A stretch of 7,868 nucleotides of DNA. Origin: Gammaproteobacteria bacterium. GTDB taxonomy: Bacteria > Pseudomonadota > Gammaproteobacteria > SZUA-229. The notes under the pieces were generated by a model. The model made no database searches and was not told where the DNA came from. It was given only the letters and a program-made list of their open reading frames with translations. How positions within the stretch are numbered: the stretch's first letter is position 1; each line of letters starts with the position of its first letter. This document shows, piece by piece, positions 1 to 5,869 of the stretch. The stretch is from contig DROB01000467.1 in assembly GCA_011321985.1 (NCBI GenBank), positions 1 to 7,868 of the forward strand, read 5' to 3'. A program made the position numbers and the translations under genes.

Positions 1-682
1 AAGGATCGAATTTGCAGAAAAAGCTAAAGAACGATTACTCCATCTGGAGAGGATAGTGAGTGAGATGTTGATGTTTGCTAAAGGCGATGTTATCGAGTCG
101 CAGTATACCGATGTGCCGGGTTTCATGCATCAACTAAAAGAGTCTTTTGAAATGGATGACAGGATAAAAAACAGGCGATTCATCCTGGATGAAAACCTGA
201 AAAACGTCATCATAAAAGCCGGTCATGATGTGATGTTAAGCGTGATACAGAACATTATTGATAATGCGATCGATGCCTGTGATAACAGCTTGAACACAAA
301 AACAGCCTGTATTGAAATAAATGCTTCGATTAACAGGGCAGGTATGTTTGAGATAAGAGTGCAGGACAATGGCTGTGGTATTTCGCATGAGATGAAGGAG
401 AAAATCATACAACCTTTTTTTACGACGAAAGCAACAGGTACGGGCTTAGGCCTCGCCGTAGTCAATGCGACGGTGAACCGATATGGTGGTGAACTGGCTA
501 TCGAGTCAGAAGAAGGTGTCGGGAGTTGTTTTATCGTCACCTTTCCAGCTGTAGATAAGCCCGGACTATTACCAAGTAATTTACTCAGTCGAGAGTCATC
601 AGAAAAGAACGGTGAGTTTTCTGCAACTCTCGCTCAGATAACCAAGAACAGAAGAAATAATACACAAGAGGTAGCGCTATGA
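1..682 (+). CDS. flrB: Flagellar sensor histidine kinase FlrB/FleS, 3' part (5' end outside the window)
   Basis: C-terminal part of the kinase that phosphorylates the sigma54 activator encoded next. The frame is open from base 2, so the gene enters from the left. The GTG at 56 lies inside a conserved helix and is not a real start. The first residues (RIEFAEKAKERLLHLERI) look like the end of the second DHp helix, leading into a HATPase_c domain. Visible boxes are the N box QNIIDNAIDA (248-277), the G1 box DNGCGI (365-382), PFFTTK (413-430) and the G2 box GTGLGL (437-454), so the ATP site looks intact. The phospho-accepting histidine and any PAS sensor domain lie upstream and cannot be judged. 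About 40 poorly conserved residues follow the ATPase domain. The stop overlaps the next start as ATGA, which suggests translational coupling. The family call is firm. flrB versus fleS is only a naming choice. Confidence 0.9.
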   Translation, partial: RIEFAEKAKERLLHLERIVSEMLMFAKGDVIESQYTDVPGFMHQLKESFEMDDRIKNRRFILDENLKNVIIKAGHDVMLSVIQNIIDNAIDACDNSLNTKTACIEINASINRAGMFEIRVQDNGCGISHEMKEKIIQPFFTTKATGTGLGLAVVNATVNRYGGELAIESEEGVGSCFIVTFPAVDKPGLLPSNLLSRESSEKNGEFSATLAQITKNRRNNTQEVAL

Positions 683-2106
683 ATCAGGCGAGAATTGAAG
701 AAAATATCTGTCGACCTGCCACCCGATCATTTCCTGAAATAACAGACAAAACGATCCTGGTAGTTGATGATGACACGGCATTACGCGATGTATTGAATAA
801 AACGTTGAGTATGGAAAATTATAATGTGATAACGGCTGAGGATGGTCGGCATGCTCTAAGTATATTAAAAGCTAATAAAGATATCGACCTGTTGCTTACG
901 GATGTGGAAATGAAGCCGATGGACGGTCATACCTTATTAAAAAAATGCAAAAAACAGTACCCGGAGTTACCGGTGATTCTGATGACGGCATATGGTTCTG
1001 TCGAAAATGCAGTCAATGCGATGCATGATGGTGCAGCAGACTATCTGGTTAAACCGTTTGAATACAGAGCATTAACCGAGATGATCGAACGTTTCATATC
1101 ACCGCTCGACAATACTGACTCGGGTCTGATCGCAGTCGATATGAAAAGTGTCCAGTTATCTCAGGTGGCAAAAAAGGTCGCTTCCTCTGAAGCGACCGTG
1201 ATGATCACCGGTGAGTCAGGGGTCGGTAAAGAGGTCGTATCCCGATTCATACATGAACATTCTATTCGGGCAGAGGGGCCATTTGTCGCAATCAACTGTG
1301 CAGCGATTCCGGAAAACATGCTGGAAGCTGTTCTATTCGGTTATGAAAAGGGAGCCTATACCGGTGCCAGTCAATCCAGAGCGGGAAAGTTTGAACAGGC
1401 TCAGGGAGGCACGTTGTTACTGGATGAGATTACTGAGATGGGTCTGGGTCTGCAGGCAAAACTATTGCGCGTCCTGCAGGAACGTGAGGTGGAACGTCTC
1501 GGAGGAAGTAAAGTGATCGCACTGGATGTACGTATCCTGGCAACGACTAACAGGGACCTCCATCAGGAAGTAATAGACGGGCGTTTCCGGGAAGATCTGT
1601 TTTATCGTCTCAATGTATTCCCGTTGAACATCCTGCCGTTGAGTGAGCGAAGAGATGATATCTTGCCCATCGCGAACAAGATGTTGAATGCTCATTCTCA
1701 TACGATGACACACATCGATACAGGCAGAGGTGGGAAGATCTGTTTTTCTATCTCGGCCCAGCGCGCACTGAAAAGTCATAACTGGCCAGGCAATATCCGG
1801 GAACTGGATAATGTTATCCAGCGTGCATTGATCCTGAAAACAGGCAGCGTTATCGATGATGTCGATATCCAGTTTGAAGAGACAACAAACTATAGACAGA
1901 TATCAGCGGTTCCGGAAATACAGGACGAAACCACTGAAGCAGGCCTGAATGGTGACCTGAAAGCACGTGAACAGGATCTGATTATTTCAGCGTTAAGTGC
2001 AAAGAGTAGCCGCAAGGAAGTCGCTGAAAAGCTGGGGATAAGCCCGCGAACCCTGCGTTATAAACTGGCCAGGATGCGAGATGCAGGTGTGGCTTTACCG
2101 GCATAA
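679..2106 (+). CDS. flrC: Sigma54-dependent flagellar response regulator FlrC/FleR
   Basis: Activator of sigma54 promoters of mid-tier flagellar genes, 475 aa, full length for the family. The receiver domain (about 24-140) has acidic pocket D30-D32, phospho-acceptor D75, T103 and K125. The AAA+ domain (about 148-385) has Walker A GESGVGKE (178-185), the sigma54-contact loop GAYTGA (225-230), Walker B GGTLLLDE (243-250), the arginine-finger region GRFRED (R302, R304) and the sensor II segment WPGNIREL (369-376). A Fis-type helix-turn-helix fills about 427-470 and ends in SPRTLRYKLARMRDAG, as in FleR/FlrC proteins. The loop is GAYTGA rather than GAFTGA, a conservative change. The ATG overlaps the flrB stop (ATGA), and AAGAGG at 665-670 is the ribosome binding site. 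About 23 residues precede the receiver. Pairing with a FlrB/FleS kinase and position before fliE separate it from the master regulator FlrA/FleQ. Confidence 0.95.
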   Translation: MNQARIEENICRPATRSFPEITDKTILVVDDDTALRDVLNKTLSMENYNVITAEDGRHALSILKANKDIDLLLTDVEMKPMDGHTLLKKCKKQYPELPVILMTAYGSVENAVNAMHDGAADYLVKPFEYRALTEMIERFISPLDNTDSGLIAVDMKSVQLSQVAKKVASSEATVMITGESGVGKEVVSRFIHEHSIRAEGPFVAINCAAIPENMLEAVLFGYEKGAYTGASQSRAGKFEQAQGGTLLLDEITEMGLGLQAKLLRVLQEREVERLGGSKVIALDVRILATTNRDLHQEVIDGRFREDLFYRLNVFPLNILPLSERRDDILPIANKMLNAHSHTMTHIDTGRGGKICFSISAQRALKSHNWPGNIRELDNVIQRALILKTGSVIDDVDIQFEETTNYRQISAVPEIQDETTEAGLNGDLKAREQDLIISALSAKSSRKEVAEKLGISPRTLRYKLARMRDAGVALPA

Positions 2107-2129
2107 GTTTTGCTCCCGCAGGCCGATAA
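2103..2129 (+). promoter_or_regulatory. Sigma28 (FliA)-type promoter upstream of fliE
   Basis: The sequence TAAGTTT (2104-2110), an 11-base spacer, then GCCGATAA (2122-2129) closely matches the enterobacterial sigma28 consensus TAAAGTTT-N11-GCCGATAA. The -10 element matches at all eight positions and the spacing is exact. The -35 octamer at 2103-2110 matches 6 of 8. The -35 element starts on the flrC stop codon (TAA, 2104-2106). Transcription should begin near 2135-2137, giving a leader of about 45 bases before the fliE ATG. I see no sigma54-type -24/-12 element in the same gap. Activity is inferred from the motif only. Confidence 0.75.
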
Positions 2130-2140
2130 GAGTACTGAGA

Positions 2141-2157
2141 GAAACCCGGGTTGTTTC
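2141..2157 (+). repeat. Small dyad in the fliE leader
   Basis: GAAAC (2141-2145) and GTTTC (2153-2157) are inverted copies with a 7-base loop. Alternatively, AACCCGGGTT (2143-2152) is a perfect 10-base palindrome. It falls just downstream of the predicted sigma28 start point and would lie near the 5' end of the transcript. It could be a weak 5' hairpin or an operator half-site. No U-tract follows, so it is not a terminator. It may also be chance. Confidence 0.3.
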
Positions 2158-2170
2158 AGAAAAATATAAC

Positions 2171-2176
2171 AGGTGA
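2171..2176 (+). promoter_or_regulatory. Ribosome binding site that sets the fliE start
   Basis: AGGTGA ends five bases before the ATG at 2182. A GTG at 2173, in the same frame, lies inside this site and so cannot be the start. This supports a 107-residue FliE beginning MSNLEINQ. Confidence 0.75.
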
Positions 2177-2181
2177 ACGTT

Positions 2182-2505
2182 ATGAGTAACTTAGAGATAA
2201 ATCAACTACTTCAACAGATGCGCAGCATGGCCTCAGCGGCAGAAGGTAAAACACCTTTTGAAGCGGGAGGGGATATTGGGAAACCTGATTTTGGTCAACT
2301 ATTAAAAGATTCGATCAATCAGGTCAATCAGACGCAGAAAGCTGCGGGCAGTTTATCGACAGCGTTTGAAGTAGGTGATCCTAACGTCAACCTGAGTGAA
2401 GTCATGGTGGCGATACAGAAAGCGAACGTATCATTTCAGGCCATGACACAGGTCAGAAATAATCTGGTTTCAGCTTACAAAGAAGTGATGAACATGCAGG
2501 TTTAA
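2182..2505 (+). CDS. fliE: Flagellar hook-basal body protein FliE
   Basis: Small periplasmic basal-body protein that joins the FliF MS ring to the proximal rod. It is exported by the flagellar type III apparatus without a cleaved signal peptide. It is 107 aa, close to the usual 100-110. The diagnostic part is the C-terminal half: DPNVNLSEVMVAIQKANVSF (67-86) and the ending VRNNLVSAYKEVMNMQV (91-107), the conserved amphipathic helix of the family. The N-terminal 40 residues are variable, as is usual. The start at ATG 2182 is chosen because of AGGTGA five bases upstream. The gene lies 75 bp after flrC and behind the sigma28-like promoter. A 56-bp gap, the second largest in the window, separates it from fliF, so fliE could be expressed partly apart from the genes that follow. 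Confidence 0.95.
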   Translation: MSNLEINQLLQQMRSMASAAEGKTPFEAGGDIGKPDFGQLLKDSINQVNQTQKAAGSLSTAFEVGDPNVNLSEVMVAIQKANVSFQAMTQVRNNLVSAYKEVMNMQV

Positions 2506-2561
2506 TTCTGCTTCAGCAATCTATCTAATAACCATTGATCATAATAATAGTTGGTAAATAA

Positions 2562-4205
2562 ATGGCAATAATGACAGCAGATAATGTAGCGATACAGGCA
2601 CAGGGTTTCGGTTCTTTACCGGCGTTACGTCAATTAGGTCTAATGTTGGGTCTGGCGATCAGTGTGGCACTGGGTGTCACGGTTGCATTATGGTCGCAGA
2701 CACCAAACTACAGTATGTTATACGGTAATCTAACGGCTAAAGATCTATCGCAGGTGACCACTGCACTGAATAATTCCGGCATCAGTTATAAACTTGAACC
2801 CGGCAGTGGTGGCATAATGGTCCCTTCGGAAAAAGTGCAGGAAGCCCGGATGAAACTGGCTAATACCGGATTTACCGGTAACAGTGACGTGGGCTTTGAA
2901 CTGCTGGATAAAGATCAGGGTCTGGGTAGTAACCGGTTTTTATTAAAAGCCCGTTACCAACGTGCGCTAGAAGGTGAGCTGGCGCAATCAATAACGAAAT
3001 TGAATATGATCGAAGGTGCCCGGGTTCATCTGGCGATTCCCAAGCGGTCGGCATTCGCTCGCAAGAGCCGTAGTCCTTCGGCTTCTGTGGTATTGAATCT
3101 GTACCCAGGTCGTTCGCTCAACGATGTTCAGACCGCCGGAATCGTTAATATCGTCGCCTCCAGTGTTCCGGGGCTGGAATCAGAACATGTCACCGTGGTT
3201 GATGACAGGGGGAGGCTCCTGAGTAGTACAGGTGACCAGTCTGATATGACGCTGAGTAGCAGTCAGTTCGATTACACACGGAAACTGGAAGACCGTTACA
3301 CAAAACGTATCATCGATATCATCAGTCCCATCGTTGGTAGTGAAGGTGTCAGAGCACAGGTATCTGCCGATATCGACTTTACCTCACAGGAAGAGACCAA
3401 AGAGAGTTATTCACCGGAACAGAAAGCATTACGCAGTGAACAGTTGTTCGAGCAAAACAGTACCCAACAGGGGCCGGTTGGCATCCCGGGTGCATTGAGT
3501 AATCAGCCACCTGCAGGCGGTAGTACAGACAAGACTTCGGAGCAGGCGGCCGGCTCTACCGGGAACAACTCATCACGTGCGCTGAGAAACTATGAGATAG
3601 ACAAGACCATCAGTCATGTGCGTCAGTCACCCACCGTATTAAAACATCTGTCTGTGGCTGTCATCGTAGACTACCGTACGACGGTCGGTAAAAAAGGCAA
3701 GGTAACAAGAGAGCCACTGTCAGAAGACGAAGTGAATTATGTGAAAGCATTAGTGAAGGAAGCGATCGGTCTTGATGAAGAACGTGGGGATACCTTAAAT
3801 GTGGTCAACACCCCGTTTCAATTACCGGAAGAAGTAGAACCTCTGCCTGAAGCACCCATATGGGAGCAACCCTGGGTATTGACTGTAGCCAAACAGGCAC
3901 TGGGAGGATTATTTGTCCTGTTCATCGTTTTTGGTGTGTTGCGTCCGATGTTGAGTAACCTGGCTAAACAGGGCCAGTCCAGTGCCGCGGCGATAGCCGC
4001 ATTGCCTGCCGGAGAGCAGGCAGCCGCACTGGGGAAGGATGATGATCGCCTGACACTCAGCAATCAAAATGCCGGGGTGTCGGCACTGCCCGCAGGGCAA
4101 CAGGGTAACGGGCAACAACTACTGGATATGGCCAGTAACATCGTAAAGGAAGACCCGAAACGAGCCGCTCAGGTTCTCAATACATGGGTAGAGGCAGATG
4201 GCTAA
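2562..4205 (+). CDS. fliF: Flagellar MS-ring protein FliF
   Basis: Forms the MS ring in the inner membrane, the base on which rod, rotor and export gate assemble. It is 547 aa, close to enterobacterial FliF. Order of parts: a short cytoplasmic N-terminus; a first membrane helix at about 24-44; the periplasmic YscJ/FliF ring domains (including YSMLYGNLTAKD at 50-61, and ARVHLAIPKRSAF at 153-165); a low-complexity Gly/Ser/Gln/Pro-rich loop (about 298-338); the second ring-building part from NYEIDKTI (343-350); and a second membrane helix at about 438-462. The cytoplasmic tail ends in a helix (about 519-544) that binds FliG. The tail linker holds two short repeats, ALPAGEQ (480-486) and ALPAGQQ (508-514). 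The ribosome binding site is weak (TTGG at 2551-2554 in AT-rich sequence). An in-frame ATG at 2571 has no better site, so 2562 is kept. The last 8 bases overlap fliG. Confidence 0.96.
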   Translation: MAIMTADNVAIQAQGFGSLPALRQLGLMLGLAISVALGVTVALWSQTPNYSMLYGNLTAKDLSQVTTALNNSGISYKLEPGSGGIMVPSEKVQEARMKLANTGFTGNSDVGFELLDKDQGLGSNRFLLKARYQRALEGELAQSITKLNMIEGARVHLAIPKRSAFARKSRSPSASVVLNLYPGRSLNDVQTAGIVNIVASSVPGLESEHVTVVDDRGRLLSSTGDQSDMTLSSSQFDYTRKLEDRYTKRIIDIISPIVGSEGVRAQVSADIDFTSQEETKESYSPEQKALRSEQLFEQNSTQQGPVGIPGALSNQPPAGGSTDKTSEQAAGSTGNNSSRALRNYEIDKTISHVRQSPTVLKHLSVAVIVDYRTTVGKKGKVTREPLSEDEVNYVKALVKEAIGLDEERGDTLNVVNTPFQLPEEVEPLPEAPIWEQPWVLTVAKQALGGLFVLFIVFGVLRPMLSNLAKQGQSSAAAIAALPAGEQAAALGKDDDRLTLSNQNAGVSALPAGQQGNGQQLLDMASNIVKEDPKRAAQVLNTWVEADG

Positions 4206-5238
4206 AGAGATGGCAGGTACAGAGACAGCAGAAAATGCACTGGAAGGGTTATCCGGCCCGGAGCGGGCGGCTATCTTCATGATGAGCCTGGGTGAAAAAA
4301 ATGCAGCTGAGGTCCTGAAACATATGGCACCGAAAGAGGTACAGAAAGTGGGTACCGTGATGTCAACATTGAATAATGTATCGAACGAAAAAGTAGAATC
4401 GGTGGTTAGCCAGTTTGTGGAAACCGCTAATGCGCAATCGGGCGTGGGTGTCGATTCGGATGAGTATATAAAAAACATGCTGAACAGCGCGCTGGGTGAA
4501 GACAAGGCCGGCGGTGTCATCGATCGTATCCTGGTGGGAAAAAATTCCAAAGGACTCGAATCATTAAAATGGATGGATCCACGATCGGTTGCTGAAGTGG
4601 TGAAAAATGAACATCCCCAGATCATCGCTATCGTACTTTCCTATCTGGAGAGTGATCATGCTGCAGAGATCCTCCATCACTTACCCGAGCGAGCACGTTC
4701 GGATGTCCTGATGCGCATAGCGACACTGGATGGAGTCCCTCCTGCTGCATTACAGGAATTGAACGATGTTCTGGAGAATCAGTTTTCAGGCAATAACAGT
4801 GTGCAGAACTCAGGTGTGGGTGGTGTCAAAACTGCAGCTGATATCCTCAATTTTATGGATGGTGCTTCGGAAGCAGCGATAACCGAAGCCATCACCGAGA
4901 CAGATGAAGAACTCGCAGAGGCTATTCAGGGCCAGATGTTCGTCTTTGAGAACTTGCTCGAGGTCGATGATAAAGGCATGCAGACTATATTACGTGATGT
5001 TCAGTCAGATCAATTGATCCTTGCACTCAAGGGTGCCGATGACACCATGAAAGAAAAAATATTTGGCAATATGTCTTCACGTGCTGCCGATATGATGCGT
5101 GAGGATCTGGAAGCAAAAGGACCTGTGAAATTGAAAGAAGTCGAGGATGCTCAGATGGAAATACTAGCCGTGGCGAAACGGTTAGCCGATTCAGGTGAGA
5201 TTTCGCTGGGTGGTAAGGGAGATGAAGAATATGTCTAA
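4198..5238 (+). CDS. fliG: Flagellar motor switch protein FliG
   Basis: Rotor protein on the cytoplasmic face of the MS ring. It binds FliF at its N-terminus, FliM in the middle and the stator MotA/PomA at its C-terminus. It is 346 aa, slightly longer than E. coli FliG. Visible marks are LSGPERAAIFMMSLGE (18-33), the EHPQ motif (138-141) of the middle domain, and MFVFENLLEVDDKGMQ (247-262) at the start of the C-terminal domain. The charged residues of the torque helix are kept in sign compared with E. coli: K278, R295, E302, D303 and K311, matching K264, R281, D288, D289 and R297. The start overlaps the fliF stop by 8 bp (ATGGCTAA). GAGG at 4191-4194 is only three bases away, so initiation may depend on coupling to fliF. 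An ATG at 4210 is a less likely alternative. A normal torque-generating rotor is inferred. Confidence 0.96.
   Translation: MAKEMAGTETAENALEGLSGPERAAIFMMSLGEKNAAEVLKHMAPKEVQKVGTVMSTLNNVSNEKVESVVSQFVETANAQSGVGVDSDEYIKNMLNSALGEDKAGGVIDRILVGKNSKGLESLKWMDPRSVAEVVKNEHPQIIAIVLSYLESDHAAEILHHLPERARSDVLMRIATLDGVPPAALQELNDVLENQFSGNNSVQNSGVGGVKTAADILNFMDGASEAAITEAITETDEELAEAIQGQMFVFENLLEVDDKGMQTILRDVQSDQLILALKGADDTMKEKIFGNMSSRAADMMREDLEAKGPVKLKEVEDAQMEILAVAKRLADSGEISLGGKGDEEYV
5215..5221 (+). promoter_or_regulatory. Ribosome binding site that sets the fliH start
   Basis: AAGGGAG lies inside the end of fliG. It is nine bases before the ATG at 5231 but directly abuts the in-frame ATG at 5222, which is too close to use. 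This favours 5231. The upstream ATG at 5195 has no such site. Confidence 0.65.
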
Positions 5239-5869
5239 AATCTTTAACTGTGAAGTGGAATCGGATTGCCGACCGTGGCGTGCTCCGGCTCTGGATGTGT
5301 CAGAAGAAGAAGTTTTTGATTATAAATTAACCGAACCCGAAAAGCTCACTCACCGTTCGCAACAACAAAAAATACGGCAACAGGCTTACGAGAAAAGTTA
5401 TGCCAAAGGGTATATGGAAGGTCTGGAAAAAGGACAGAGAGAAATACGTGAACAGGTAGCATATCTGAATACTTTACTGGCGACACTGGCTATGCCTCTA
5501 CCTGACATGGATGAACAGCTCGTCGATGAGATGGTTCAGTTATGCATGGCCGTCGTCAAACAGATGGTCAGACGTGAATTAAAAGCCTCACCTGGTGAGA
5601 TCGTCGCTGTGGTGAAAGAAGCATTGACCGCTCTGCCATCGGATACGGTTGATGTCACACTCGAGTTGCATCCAGATGATGCTGAACTGATAAGAAAAGC
5701 ATTGATGGAGCCGGGCAGGGATACAAACTGGCGCATGGTCGAAGATCCAGTCCTGACACGAGGTGGCTGCAGGGTGAAAACCAGCGCATCACGTATCGAT
5801 GCGACCGTCGAGAACCGCCTGAATGCGGTTATCGCAAATATCATGGGGGGGGAACGTGACCATGACTGA
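5231..5869 (+). CDS. fliH: Flagellar export ATPase regulator/stator FliH
   Basis: Soluble partner of FliI. A FliH dimer holds the ATPase, restrains its activity and tethers it to FliN and FlhA at the export gate. It is 212 aa from the preferred start (MSKIFNCE). The N-terminus carries W16 in RPWRAPALD, resembling the short tryptophan segment by which FliH docks to FlhA. A helical part follows with small residues every fourth position (A52, S56, G60, G64, G68), the GxxxG-type repeat known in FliH. The C-terminal FliI-binding domain shows VTLELHPDD (142-150), then NWRMVEDP and GGCRVKT (166-184), and SRIDATVENRL (187-197). The first 8 bases overlap fliG (ATGTCTAA) and the last 8 overlap fliI. 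A run of eight G lies seven codons from the 3' end. FliH is poorly conserved in general, but motifs and gene order together make the call secure. Confidence 0.93.
   Translation: MSKIFNCEVESDCRPWRAPALDVSEEEVFDYKLTEPEKLTHRSQQQKIRQQAYEKSYAKGYMEGLEKGQREIREQVAYLNTLLATLAMPLPDMDEQLVDEMVQLCMAVVKQMVRRELKASPGEIVAVVKEALTALPSDTVDVTLELHPDDAELIRKALMEPGRDTNWRMVEDPVLTRGGCRVKTSASRIDATVENRLNAVIANIMGGERDHD
5845..5853 (+). promoter_or_regulatory. G8 tract serving as fliI ribosome binding site
   Basis: Eight consecutive G (5845-5852) followed by A lie 8 to 9 bases before the fliI ATG at 5862, so the tract is the likely Shine-Dalgarno element for fliI. It is also coding sequence in fliH (codons ATG GGG GGG GAA). 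A change of one G would alter both the fliH frame and the fliI site. Confidence 0.6.

Noticed and set aside
56..58. GTG as a start codon for the first gene
   Set aside because: The frame is open to the window's left edge, and the residues before it match the end of the kinase dimerisation helix, so the gene is truncated by the window rather than starting here.
3366..3373. GCCGATAT resembling a sigma28 -10 element in fliF (similar copies near 5087 and 6465)
   Set aside because: None has a TAAA-type -35 at the right distance. They are frequent Ala-Asp codon pairs.
4325..4340. TGGCACC resembling a sigma54 -24 element inside fliG
   Set aside because: There is no GC at the -12 spacing, and it is plain coding sequence (MAPKEV).
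4119..4625. Minus-strand open frame of 168 codons opposite the fliF/fliG junction
   Set aside because: It runs antisense to the conserved fliF tail and fliG N-terminus and resembles no known protein.
5195..5230. Upstream start for fliH at 5195
   Set aside because: It would overlap fliG by 44 bp without a ribosome binding site. The ATG at 5231 follows AAGGGAG at nine bases.
5823..5861. Upstream start for fliI at 5823
   Set aside because: The extra residues (MRLSQISWGGNVT) are unlike FliI. The ATG at 5862 has the G-rich site and gives the usual length.
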